The position numbers and the translations under genes are program-made. The notes beneath the pieces are model-generated. The model was not told where the DNA came from and did not search any database. It saw only the letters and a list, made by a program, of their open reading frames with translations. This document shows positions 30,000 through 39,719 of a DNA stretch of 64,000 nucleotides, one piece after another (position 1 is the first letter of the stretch; the number at the start of each line of letters is the position of its first letter). Origin of the DNA: CAVSWN01 sp963770995 (GTDB lineage Bacteria > Acidobacteriota > Vicinamibacteria > Vicinamibacterales > CAVVIG01); the NCBI GenBank assembly GCA_963770995.1, contig CAVYRS010000001.1:4216001-4280000 (forward strand). The letters are read 5' to 3'.

Positions 30000-32900
30000 C
30001 CTCGCGTCGAGTTTTCTCCCCGCATCGAGCTGATCGAAGTTCAGCAGCGCGTTGAAGACCAGGAAATAGCTGCCCTGCGGTCTCGCCGCGCCAGATCGGG
30101 TTGTTCGAGAACACGACGACGTGCCCCTTGTCGAGCGGCACGTCGACGACCGCCGGCGTGCTGCGCGATTTCGCCGCCGTTCTCGACCAGGCCCGACACG
30201 AGCAGGTCGCGCGTGTCGGCGTAGCGCAGGATGACGCGCGGCCGCGCGCGCCGGCGGAATCACGTTGATGCCGTTGCGCAGCTGCTCGTCGGTGACCGGC
30301 ACCGCCTGCCACGTGTCGACTTCGGCTCCGCCGGCACGCTCGACGCCGGGGCGCCCCTGCGGCACGTCCGGATCGTCGGCCGTGCCGCGACCGGTCGGCC
30401 GGTTCCCGCCATCGTCGCGGCCCGAGGCGCCGCCCGCCGCGCGCCGCCGAACATGTTCGAGACGTTGAAGATCGGGCCGTTGTCGCACCAGATCGCGAGG
30501 TTGTCGGTGTAGCCGTACGCGATCGGGCTGGTCGCGTCGACCGTCTTCGAGCGCACGACGCTGCCGACGATGCGCAGCCGCTGGCGCGCGGCGACGGAGA
30601 GCCCGGCGTGAAGCCGGTCGACGACCGCGAGATCGGCGGTGTCCATCGACGGTCAGGAGCAGGCCGCCCTTGCGCACGAAGTCCTGCAGGTGCGCGACGC
30701 CGGTCCAGCCGAGGCCCGGACGCATGTCGTCGGTCTGATCCTCCGATCCGAGGTTCGGCGTCTCCGGCGTCTTCTTCCACGGCAGCGGATTGCCCCACAT
30801 CGGCATGCCGTTGACGATCGCCTCGGTGCCGCGGCCGACCGGCGGAAAGACGATCACGTCGAACTTCGCGTTGAGGTTGTCGTCGCTGCGCGACGTGCTG
30901 CGTGCTGATGTAGGTGAACGGCACCTGCGCGTTGTCGAACGCCTGCCGCCACCAGCCTTCGGTCTGCGTGCGTCGAGCCAGGTGTGCAGGATCGCGACGC
31001 GCGGCGCGCGCACCGGATGCGTCTTCACCGACGGCGCGGCGCCGACCGCGACGATCTGCAGGCCGAGATCGGCCGCCGCCTTCTGCGAGGTCGGCGGCGC
31101 CGACGTTCCTGATGATGAACGAGCCGCGGTTGAACTTCTTGCCCGCCGGCCTCGAACGGCTCTTCCGCCGCCTCGAACGACGCGTCCTTGAACTTGTAGC
31201 GCAGCGTCGCCAGCGCGATGTCGGCGTTGTGGTTGACGAGGAACACCGAGCCGGTGCTCGTCGACGCCGCCCTTCGCGCGGACGTCGCCGGTCACCTTCT
31301 CCATCGCGCGCGTCGAGCACCTTGACGTCGGCGACGCGGACCGCCTGCACGTTGAACAGCTCGGGGAACGTCCAGCCGGTGTCGTCGTACGGCGTCTTCT
31401 GCGGATCGTTCGGGCTCCAGTACTGATAGTCGAGCAGCGAGTCGGCGATGCGGCTGTACGGCTGATCCATGCGGACGATGTAGGAGCCGGCGGGGAAGGT
31501 GCGCGCTCGTCGGCTGGCGGCGCGTTCGGTCCTGCGCCTTCGCGCTCCGTCCTGCCCGTCCTGCGCCGCTCGGCCCACCCGACCCGCCTGGCCCACCCGA
31601 CCCACTCGCGTCGTCGTCGTCGTCGGCCGCGGCGCGCGGCCTTCTTTGCCCGGCACCGTGACGGTGAACGCCGCCGTCGCGCGCGAGATCTCGACGCCCT
31701 GCTTCTGCAGCACGCGCAGCAGCTCGGCCTGCGCGCCGGGACGCGGATCGTCGCCGGCGAGCACGTACGCCGCGGGCCCTTCGGTCTTCGCCTTCAGGAT
31801 CGAGCGCTTGCTCTTCAGGTAGAAGTTGCGCAGGAACAGCTTGCCGTTGCCGGCGAAGTAGTGGAGCGAGGTGAGCAGTCCGGTCTGCTCGTAGTTGTTG
31901 TTGTTGCGCTGCGACCAGATCGTCTTCGGCAGCGGCGGATTCTGCTTGTACCAGGTGCGCGCGTACTCGTCCGGCCGCAGCGTCGCGCTCGACGGTGTCG
32001 GCGCCGCCGTTGCCGAACGTTTCGTAGAGGCGGCTGATGCCGTTGTGCAGCGCGGCGATGAACATCAGGTAGCCGGGCGACCAGGTGTCGAAGTTGCCGT
32101 GCGTGAACACGCCGGGCATGCCGAACTTGGTCATCTCCGACACGTTGTTCCAGCCGATCATCTGCCACTCGTCGGCGAGGATCGGATCGATCCAGGCGTT
32201 GTACGGGCCGTCGCCGACGGTGTTGTCGTAGAGATACGGCACCGACTCGTGCAGGTCGTGCAGCACCTGCGGATTCCACTGCATGTAGGTGTTGAGCACG
32301 TTCTCGGTGAGCTTCAGCGTGACGCCCATCGCGTCGCGGTTGTTGTCGTGCGCGACGTACTTGCCCCAGTAGACGAGGCCCGGCTAGTTCTGGCCCGGGT
32401 GGGCGAGGTGCCACTTGTAGACGTCGACCATCTTGTCGCGGCCGTCGACTTCGACCACCGGCGTGATCAGCGTGATCAGGTTGTTGCGGATCGACTTGAT
32501 GTACTCGTGGTCGTCGACGACCAGCCGGTAGGCGAGCTCCATCAGCGCGGTCGGCGATCCGGTTTCCGGCGAGTGAATCGTGCCGGTGATGTAGTAGATC
32601 GGCGTCGACGCCGCGACCAGCGTCTCCGCCTGCGCATCGTCCATGTTGATGGTGCGCGGATCGCCGAGCTTCGCGAGGCGCGCGCGGTTCTCTTCGAGCT
32701 TCGCCATGATCGCGTCCGACGCGATCGCGACGGCGATCATCTCGCGGCCTTCTTCGGTCTTGCCGATGAGAACGACCTTCACGCGCGGGCTCGCCTTCTC
32801 GAGCATGCGCATGTACTGGTAGACCTCTTCGGCGTAGGGCAGCTTGCCGGGCGCGCCGGCGACGTCGCCGAGCACCGCCTTCGGCGTCGGCACGTTCTTC

Positions 32901-33176
32901 GACGCCGGCAGGTAGTCGACCAGCGGCGAGCTGAAGAACGGCTCGTCGTGTACTCCTTGATCTTCTCCGTGTACTCGTCGTCGATCGGAATCTTCGGATC
33001 GCGCACGAACGGCTGGGACGGCGACGCGGGCGGTGACGCCGGCTTCGCCTGCTGCGCCGTCAGCGGAGACTGGGATAAGGCGCCAAGCAACGCAAGGACT
33101 GCAAGGCACGCTAAGAAGACCAACCTTCGACGGATCTTCGCGGCCTTTGCGTGCCCAACACGACGAGCTTCTTCAT
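29997..33176 (-). CDS. Secreted M14 zinc carboxypeptidase, paralogue 2, frameshifted with an in-frame TAG
   Basis: It has the same architecture as the 15208-18207 protein. The signal peptide region (LVFLACLAVLALLGALSQSPLTAQ) is reached after an early indel. The zinc site is TGTIHSPETGSPTALM, with NNLITLITPVVEVDGRDK and NPQVLHDLHESVPYLYDNT. A Thr/Gly/Arg-rich insert replaces part of the linker (31540-31640). The amidotransferase-like C-terminus ends LNFDQLDAGRKLDAR. An amber codon (complement of 32384-32386) sits in frame between HLAHPGQN and PGLVYWGKYVAHDNNRD, where paralogue 1 has a sense codon. Many single-base indels are also present. It diverges from the M20D gene across 37 bases. Confidence 0.75.
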
Positions 33177-33213
33177 GCAAGAATACCTCGCGAGGAGTGT
33201 CTCCTGATGCGCC

Positions 33214-34680
33214 ATGCGAATCAGCATTCGCGCGTTGCTGCTGCTGTTGTCTCGCCTGCGCATCGCAGGCTCGCCGGTCCGCAGCAGCCGCCGTGCGGCC
33301 GACGATCGCGCCGCGATGCTCCGCGGCATCGACGCGAAGCGCGAGACGTACGCCGGCGTCGCGAAGCAGATCTGGGGCTTCGCCGAGGTCGGCTACCAGG
33401 AGACAGAAGAGCAGCGCGCTGCTGCAGCAGCAGCTGCGGGCCGCCGGCTTCCAGGTGACGGCCGGCGTCGCCGACATTCCGACCGCGTTCGTCGCGACGT
33501 TCGGCTCCGGCAAACCGGTCATCGGCATCGTCGGCGAGTTCGACGCGCTGCCGGGGCTGTCGCAGGAAGCGCAGACCGCGAAGCGATCACGCGATCGAAG
33601 AAGGCGCGCCCGGACACGGCTGCGGCCACAACCTGCTCGGCACCGGCGCGCTCGCGGCGGCGGTCGCCGTGAAGGAGTGGCTGGCGGCGTCGGGCCACGC
33701 CGGCACGCTGCGCTACTACGGGACGCCGGCCGAAGAGGGCGGCTCGGGCAAGGTCTACATGGTGCGCGCCGGGCTCTTCAAGCGACGTCGACGTCGTCGT
33801 GTCGTGGCATCCGGGCGATCGCAACGAGGCGAGCCCGACCAGCTCCACCGCGAACATCACCGGCAAGTTCCGCTTTCACGGCGTGGCGGCGCACGCGGCG
33901 GCGGCGCCCGACCGCGGCCGCTCGGCGCTCGACGCGGTCGAAGCGATGGACTACATGGTCAACATGATGCGCGAGCACGTGCCGCAGGAGACGCGCATCC
34001 ACTACATCATCACGCGCGGCGGCGCGGCGCCGAACGTCGTGCCCGACTTCGCCGAGGCGTACTACTACGCGCGGCAGCCGAACATGCGCATCCTCGACGG
34101 CATCTGGGAGCGCATCGTCAACGCCGCCAAGGGCGCGGCGCTCGGCACCGGGACGACGATGGAGCTCGAGATCACGGGCGCGGTCTACAACGTGCTGCCG
34201 AACGACGTATCTGAGCGGCGTGATGAACACGCAATCTCGAGCGGGTCGGCGGCTTCGCCTACACGCCGGAGGAAGCGAAGTTCGCGGAGGAGCATGCGAA
34301 AGACGCTGACCGATCCGCCGGACGTCGCGATCGGATCGCAGGAGAAGGTGCGGCCGATGCGCAGCGGGCGGCGTCAACAGCTCGTCGACCGACTCGCCGA
34401 CGTCAGCTGGAACGTGCCGACGGTCTCGATGACCGGCGCGACGTTCGTGCCCGGCGTGCCGGCGCACAGCTGGCAGGCGACGGCGTGTGCCGGCGGCACG
34501 ATCGGCGTCAAGGGGATGATGGTCGCGGCGAAGTCGATGGCGCTGACGACGGTCGATCTGTTCACCGATCCGGCGCACATTCAGAAGGCGAAGGCGGAGT
34601 TCGACCAGAAGCGCGGGCCGAACTTCGTCTACAAGACGCGGCTCGCGGATCGAAAGCCCGCGCTCGACTACCGGAAGTGA
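33214..34680 (+). CDS. M20D amidohydrolase (AbgB / carboxypeptidase Ss1-like), frameshifted
   Basis: Roughly 485 residues after correction. The M20 metal site is evident: IGIVGEFDALPGLSQ, GAPGHGCGHNLLGTGALAAA, YGTPAEEGGSGKV and VVVSWHPGD, followed by the dimerisation domain (GKFRFHGVAAHAAAAPDRGRSALDAVEAMDYMVN). The closest described group is AbgB, which hydrolyses p-aminobenzoyl-glutamate; relatives cleave N-acyl amino acids or dipeptides. The N-terminus looks like a signal peptide, so it may be periplasmic and use peptides released by the divergent M14 enzyme. Indels lie near 33260, 33410, 33585, 33785, 34210 and 34240. Confidence 0.8.
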
Positions 34681-34684
34681 CGTG

Positions 34685-35557
34685 ATGAAAAAGCGATCGC
34701 GCCGACAATTCCTGCGGTCAGGTGCCGTTTGCGGATCCTTTTTCGTGGGGTCCGCCTTCAGGCGGACCTTGCCAGAGTCGTCGTCACCGTCACCGGTCCG
34801 GCTGAAGCCGGACCCCACGATCCAAGGGACAACAAACGACATGATGCAAGCAGCATCCGTCAAGGCGCTCGTGTTCGACGTCTTCGGTACCGTCGTGGAC
34901 TGGCGCACGTCGGTCTCACAAGAGGTACGGGATCTCGCGAAGCGGAAAGGCGTGTCGATCGACGGCGACAAGTTCGCGGACGCGTGGCGCGCCGGCTACG
35001 GTCCGAGCATGAATCGGGTTCGCACAGGCGAGCTGCCGTGGACGAAACTTGATGTGTTGCACCGGATGACGCTCGATCGCATCCTCGTCGAGTTCAACCT
35101 GACGACGCTGTCCGAAGCGGAGAAGGACGCCCTCAATCACGCCTGGCATCGGCTGCGTCCATGGCCGGATGCGGTGAGCGGGCTGACCCGGCTCAAGAAG
35201 AAGTTCATCATCGCGCCGCTGTCGAACGGCAACATCGCCTTGATGACGGATATGGCGAAGCATGCCGGGTTACCGTGGGACTGCATCCTCGGCGCCGAAT
35301 TGGTGCGCCATTACAAGCCGGATCGCGAGGTCTACCAGTCCGCGGCCGACTTCCTCGGCCTCGCGACCGGCGAGGTGATGATGGTGGCTGCGCACCTCGG
35401 CGATCTACGCGCAGCGAAAGCGGTCGGCCTGCACACGGCGTTCGTCCCGCGGCCGCTCGAGTACGGACCGGCGGGGAAGCCGGATCTGGCCTCGAACGGC
35501 GCGGCCGACATCGACGCGAAAGACTTCAACGACCTCGCCGCGCGGCTGGGCGGCTGA
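34685..35557 (+). CDS. HAD type II haloacid dehalogenase-like hydrolase with REP-disrupted Tat leader
   Basis: 290 residues, intact. The catalytic part starts at VKALVFDVFGTVVDW (nucleophile Asp) and contains LRPWPDAVSGLTRLKKKFIIAPLSNGN, HYKPDREVYQSAADFLGL and VAAHLGDLRAAKAVGLHTAFV, the type II 2-haloacid dehalogenase order. The N-terminus (KKRSRRQFLRSGAVCGSFF) is a twin-arginine leader, but its hydrophobic part is replaced by a translated REP pair (VGSAFRRT ... VRLKPDPT). A second ATG (34840, MMQAASVKALVF) would give a cytosolic enzyme of normal length, so the leader may be non-functional. The start follows the M20D stop by 4 bases. Confidence 0.85.
   Translation: MKKRSRRQFLRSGAVCGSFFVGSAFRRTLPESSSPSPVRLKPDPTIQGTTNDMMQAASVKALVFDVFGTVVDWRTSVSQEVRDLAKRKGVSIDGDKFADAWRAGYGPSMNRVRTGELPWTKLDVLHRMTLDRILVEFNLTTLSEAEKDALNHAWHRLRPWPDAVSGLTRLKKKFIIAPLSNGNIALMTDMAKHAGLPWDCILGAELVRHYKPDREVYQSAADFLGLATGEVMMVAAHLGDLRAAKAVGLHTAFVPRPLEYGPAGKPDLASNGAADIDAKDFNDLAARLGG
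34749..34814. repeat. REP pair inside the HAD leader
   Basis: Palindrome A (GGTCCGCCTTCAGGCGGACC, 34749-34768) and palindrome B (GGTCCGGCTGAAGCCGGACC, 34795-34814), flanked by GTGGG and CCCAC. The frame stays open through both. Confidence 0.92.
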
Positions 35558-35558
35558 A

Positions 35559-35682
35559 AGATTTCAGACTTCAGATTTCAGAATTCAGATTTGATTTTTC
35601 GATGGTCGATGGAGGATTTGTCCGCGAGTCTGAAATCAACCAATCTGAAATCAATCTGAAATCTGAATTCTGAACTCTGAAA
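35559..35682. repeat. Inverted TTCAGATTTCAG / CTGAAATCTGAA repeat
   Basis: The left arm (GATTTCAGACTTCAGATTTC, CAGAATTCAG) faces a longer right arm (GTCTGAAATCAACC, AATCTGAAATCAATCTGAAA, CTGAATTCTGAA) across a 40-base spacer. It lies between convergent genes. Confidence 0.9.
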
Positions 35683-37179
35683 TTACGCCAGCGCAGCTGT
35701 GAGCTCCCGAATGTTCGCGAGGCGATCGACCGACTCGATCAGCTCGATCGCTTGGCGCGTGCGCTCCGGTGTGAGCACGAGGCTGGCGCAGTCGGCGAAT
35801 TTCTCGTGCAGCTCGGCGCGTGTGAACGGACGCTCCGGCCCGCCGCGGTAGCGATCGTCCGACGGCTGCGTCAGCGTGCGGCCGTCGGTTAGACCAACCT
35901 CGACGATGCTTCGCATCTTGTCGAAGCCACGCGCCTCGATCTCGCGGTCGAGCATCGTATCCACGCGCGCCATCATGGCCTGCACCGGTGCCGACGCAAC
36001 GAACTCGTCGGTGAATTCCCGGATTCCCGCGCGGCGGCGCAGGATGATGCTCGCCATCATGAACGGCAGGCAGAATTTCGCCTCGAGCTCTGTTTTCGCG
36101 GTCTTGTAGCGCAGCGGGTTCAGGATGTTCGAACCGGCGCGGACGCGCACGCGCGCGATCTGATCCGCCTTGAGATCGTGTTCCGTCACCAGCTTCAGCA
36201 TCGCGTCCATCGTCGGATGCCCCAGCGAGCCGCAGGGGTACGGCTTGATCGACACGCCCGGTTCGATGATCGAATGGGGCGTGCCGAGCGTCGAGACGAG
36301 GCGCGGCAGATCGGCGCCGCCGCCGAGCACCTGGAAATATCCCCACTCGCCGTCGAGCGGATCGCCGCCGGCGGTGAAACCGCGCGAGGCCAGCTCCACC
36401 GCGGTTACACCGCTCTCCGCGGCGCGACCGGCGTGAAGAGGCTTGGTCATCGATCCAAAGTTGACGCGAATCCCGGCGCTCATGCTCGCGGCGATGCCGA
36501 GCGCATGCGCCGTCGCGGCGGGCGACAGCTTCAACAGTTTCGCGGCGCTCGCCGCCGCGCCAAACGTGCCGATGGTGCCGGTGCTGTGAAAGCCGTGCAG
36601 GTAGTGCGAGGGGTTGATGGCTTCGGCGATCTTGCATTCCACCTCGAATCCCGTGAGGAACGCTTCGAGAAACACGGCGCCGGAGACGCCGAGACGCTCG
36701 GCGACGGCGAGCGACGCGGCCAGCGCCGGAACGGTGGGATGGGTGAGGAGGCCGAAGACGCGATCCGCGGACGCCGACAGCTGGGTGTCGTCGTAGTCCA
36801 TCGCGTGGCCGCTCGCGCCGTTGGCCAACGCGGCCTGGGCCGCGGTCGCCGACAGGCGCGCGGGCCCGAGCACGGTCGCCTCCTTCGCGCCGCCGCCGCT
36901 CGTGATGTACTCGCGGACGATCGCGCTGCCGTGCGTGGTGGCGCCGGCGAGTACCACGCCGAAGCCGTCGATCAGGCATCGCTTGGCTTCGACGATCGCG
37001 CGCCCGGGCATGCCTGCCAGCGTGGCGCCCGAGATGAACTCCACGACGGCTTTCGTTGCGCCGCTCGGAAAACTCTTCGGCGCAGGCTGTCCGGCGTCGC
37101 GTTCGGCTTTTGCATGGACCGCCGCCGGCCAGGCGAGCGAGCCGCCGGCGACGAGTCGAAGGAATTCCTGGCGTGTCAT
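35683..37179 (-). CDS. MmgE/PrpD family protein with Tat-like leader
   Basis: 498 residues, intact. The leader (TRQEFLRLVAGGSLAWPAAVHAKA) suggests export. The body has the MmgE/PrpD order: KRCLIDGFGVVLAGATTHGS, NGASGHAMDYDDTQ, HPTVPALAASLAVAERLGVSGAVFLEAFLTGFEVECKIAEAI, HGFHSTGTIGTFGAAASAAKLL, MTKPLHAGRAAESGVTAVELASRGFT and KPYPCGSLGHPTMDAML. Characterised relatives are 2-methylcitrate dehydratase and related lyases. An exported version has no established substrate. Confidence 0.87.
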   Translation of the reverse strand: MTRQEFLRLVAGGSLAWPAAVHAKAERDAGQPAPKSFPSGATKAVVEFISGATLAGMPGRAIVEAKRCLIDGFGVVLAGATTHGSAIVREYITSGGGAKEATVLGPARLSATAAQAALANGASGHAMDYDDTQLSASADRVFGLLTHPTVPALAASLAVAERLGVSGAVFLEAFLTGFEVECKIAEAINPSHYLHGFHSTGTIGTFGAAASAAKLLKLSPAATAHALGIAASMSAGIRVNFGSMTKPLHAGRAAESGVTAVELASRGFTAGGDPLDGEWGYFQVLGGGADLPRLVSTLGTPHSIIEPGVSIKPYPCGSLGHPTMDAMLKLVTEHDLKADQIARVRVRAGSNILNPLRYKTAKTELEAKFCLPFMMASIILRRRAGIREFTDEFVASAPVQAMMARVDTMLDREIEARGFDKMRSIVEVGLTDGRTLTQPSDDRYRGGPERPFTRAELHEKFADCASLVLTPERTRQAIELIESVDRLANIRELTAALA

Positions 37180-37211
37180 GCCGGCGATTCTACGCCCTCT
37201 GGCGCGATGGT

Positions 37212-37276
37212 TTTAGTCGCTCGCCCTGAGCTTGTCGAAGGGCGAGCTCGTCCTTCGACAGGCTCAGGACGAGCGT
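37212..37276. repeat. CCTTCGACAGGCTCAGG-type inverted repeat
   Basis: CGCCCTGAGCTTGTCGAAGG and GTCCTTCGACAGGCTCAGGA form a hairpin around GGCGAGCTC, the same family as 27986-28060. It lies between the MmgE/PrpD start and the TetR fragment stop. Confidence 0.8.
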
Positions 37277-37288
37277 AGGGTGCCGAGG

Positions 37289-37804
37289 CTATCGCTGCGG
37301 TTTGCGCGCGGCACCCGTTCGCGCTCGACGCGTGCGGCTCGGCCGCAACGGCCCCAGCAGCGCGTCGAAGTCGGCGCGAATGCGCTCGGCCGCGGTCCCG
37401 TCGCGATCGATCGCCCATTGCAGGAGCGATCCGCTCATCAACGACTGCAGCGCCCGCGCGAGGCGCGCGGTGTTCGCTCGCCGCAGCTCGCCGGCGCGGA
37501 CGGCGGCATCGAGCAGCGTCTTCATCTCGGCCTGGGTGGCGCGCGAATGCCGGAGCGCGTGGGTGTGGAACTCGGGATCCGTCAGATCGATCTGAAGGAA
37601 CGCGAGGCTGTTCGCCATGATCTCGGGCGTGCCCGCCATGACCGCCATGCAGTCGCCGACGGCGTACAGGGCGGCGAGCGGGGAGCGGTGCGCGTCGCGA
37701 ATGCGTGCGAACTCGGCGCCGACGCTGCCGCTGGAGCCGGCGGTCAGAGCGAGCAGCAGCCCCCGTTTGGAGCCGAAGCGCTGCAGGAGCGTTGCCGGCG
37801 AGAC
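37289..37804 (-). pseudogene. TetR-family regulator fragment lacking its N-terminal helices
   Basis: The frame begins abruptly at TGVSPATLLQRFGSKRGLLLAL, which is the recognition helix and start of helix 4 of a TetR DNA-binding domain. It runs through a ligand domain (MAVMAGTPEIMANSLAFLQIDL, LMSGSLLQWAIDRDGTAAERIRADFDALLGPLRP) to the stop. The first 30 or so residues, including the start codon and helices 1-2, are absent; a TGA closes the frame just upstream. The break coincides with the start of unrelated sequence on the other strand, so this is a deletion or assembly junction. Confidence 0.7.
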
Positions 37805-37805
37805 G

Positions 37806-37917
37806 CCGGTACGGCTTCACCGACGTCGACGGCCGCCGTCCGAACATGTGGGCCCATCTCGACATGACGCGCAAGGCGAAGGGACCGGCGTTCGACTGGA
37901 AGGTGGTGCGGGCCTGA
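37806..37917 (+). pseudogene. C-terminal remnant of an oxidoreductase-like gene
   Basis: About 36 codons reading RYGFTDVDGRRPNMWAHL..KAKGPAFDWKVVR to a stop. The (Y/F)GFTDVDG motif recalls C-terminal tails of some short-chain dehydrogenases, but the match is short. It has no start and abuts the truncated TetR end. Confidence 0.4.
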
Positions 37918-37942
37918 AAGGCCAGGGCGAATCGAAGACGGG

Positions 37943-39555
37943 CTAAGGGTTGCGCCGATGCCCCGATCGCCTGATCGCTGACAGGATTTCTCTTGCGGCG
38001 TTCGCGCCCGATTGGCCGTCGAGACCTGTGCCTGGATGCGTGCCCGATCCGCACAGAAACAGGTTCCGAATCGGTGTCGCGTAGCGAGCCCAGCCAAGCA
38101 GCGGCCGCGTCACGAAGAACTGATCGAGGGCCAGCTCGCCGTGAAAGATGTGGCCGCCGGTCAGTCCATACGTGCATTCCAGATCGCGAGGCGTGATGAC
38201 TTCTCGCGCCACGATCGACGATTCAAAACCCGGCGCGTAGCGCGCGATCGTCCGCGTCGCGGCATCGCCCAGGCGATCTTTCACCGCATCCCATGTGCCC
38301 TCGCGGAGATGGTATGGCGCGTACTGCACGTAGGCGGAGACAACGTGCTGGCCGGCCGGCGCCAGCGAGGAATCGGCGACGGATGGGATCGCGAGCTCGA
38401 TCCATGGATCGTCGGAGACCGCGCCGTACTTGGCCGAGTCGAACGCGCGCTCGATGTGATCGAGATTGGGCGCCAGCCGCACTCGTCCGGACAACGCGGC
38501 CTCCTGTTCGCGCTGATCCCGTTTGGCGAGCGCGGCGAATCGCGGCTGCGCCGAGACGGCGTAGTTGACCTTGGCCAGCGTCCCTCGCGCACGGATGTTC
38601 TGCAGACGTCGAATCAGTTCGGGCGCAAGGTGCATCGGATCGACGAGGCCGAGGAAGGTGCGCTTCGGATCGACGCCCGAGACGACGGCGCGGGCGGTGA
38701 GGGTTTCGCCGGTCCGCAGCGTGGCACCCGTCGCCGACTCGTCGCCGATCTCGATTCGGGCGACCTCCGCGCCGGTGCGAATTTCGACGCCGGCCGCGCG
38801 GGCGGCGCCGGCCAACGCCGCCGCGAGGGCACCCGGTCCGCCCTTCGCGGACCAGCCTGCCGCCAGGGGATGCCCCCCGCCGGCACCGAGCAGCAGGAGC
38901 ACGGCGGCGCTGCCGGCGGATCGCGGACCGAGAAACGATCCAAGGATCCCCCCGCCTGCCACCGTCGCGCGGAGCGGCTCGCTCTCGAACCATTCGCTCG
39001 CGAGATCGGCCACCGGCATCGAGATCCATCGAAGCAGCCGATAGGAGTCCGCCTTCCCGAGCGCGCGAAACCGGCGTCCGGTTTTCAGGAGCTGCAGGAT
39101 GTCGGCCGCTCCCGGATGATCGATGTCGGGCGGCGTAGTCGTGGCGACTGCCCGCAGCACACCGCTGATCCGTTCGAAGCTCGTGACGAAACGTGGATAC
39201 TGATCGGCGTCTTTCGGCGAAAAGCCTCTGATCTCCTCGGCGGCGCGCGCCGTATCGCGCCAGAGCACGAGCGCGGATCCGTCCAGCGTCGGCGCGCACG
39301 CGGCCGCTGCCGGCCGAAACACCTCCAACCCATGCCGCGCGAGGTCGAGCGCCTTCACAACCCGAGCATCGATCGCGATCGCGTGGGTGAGGGTTGGACA
39401 CCGAAAGCCCGGCGCAATGTCAGTCGACAGCGCGCATCCGCCGACCGTATCGCGCCGCTCGAGGACGACGGTGTTCAAGCCCGCCTTCGCGAGCAATGTC
39501 GCGGTGATGAGACCGTTGTGACCGCCGCCAATTACGAGGACGTCGGGGAGATCAT
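37943..39555 (-). CDS. PYROXD2 / phytoene-desaturase-like FAD oxidoreductase, copy 1
   Basis: About 535 residues. The first usable ATG (39555) is one base out of frame. Adding one C to the CCCC run next to it gives MISPDVLVIGGGHNGLITATLLAKAGLN, a perfect N-terminal FAD site. Without that correction no start precedes the GGGHNG loop. Other blocks are VLERRDTVGGCALSTDIAPGF, GGPGALAAALAGAARAAGVEIRTGAEV, ARAVVSGVDPKRTFLGL, and the C-terminal RNLFLCGSGTHPGTGLDGQSGANAAREIL, typical of the NAD(P)/FAD oxidoreductases related to CrtI and PYROXD2. The substrate is unknown. The left repeat array begins 7 bases upstream of the ATG. Confidence 0.82.
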
Positions 39556-39561
39556 GACTGG

Positions 39562-39714
39562 CGACGTTCGTCGTTCGAGGTTCGGCAGGCTTCGCTCATC
39601 GTTCGACAGGCTTCGCTGATCGTTCGGGGGTCAATCCTCGTTCGGGAGGCTTCGCTGATCGTTCGAGGGTCAATCCTCGTTCGGAAGGCTTCGCCTGTCG
39701 TTCGGGATTCGGTC
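39562..39714. repeat. Left array of about 20-base CGTTCG units flanking the four-helix gene
   Basis: Seven units start with CGTTCG or GTTCG. Four carry AGGCTTCGC(T/C) (for example CGTTCGACAGGCTTCGCTGA) and two alternate with CGTTCG(G/A)GGGTCAATCCT. The complement of the unit forms the array at 40157-40258, so the two arrays are inverted around the gene at 39720. Confidence 0.9.
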
Positions 39715-39719
39715 ATGGC

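Noticed and set aside
32384..32386. TAG recoded as an amino acid
   Set aside because: It is a single case in a gene already full of indels, and no recoding machinery is in the window.
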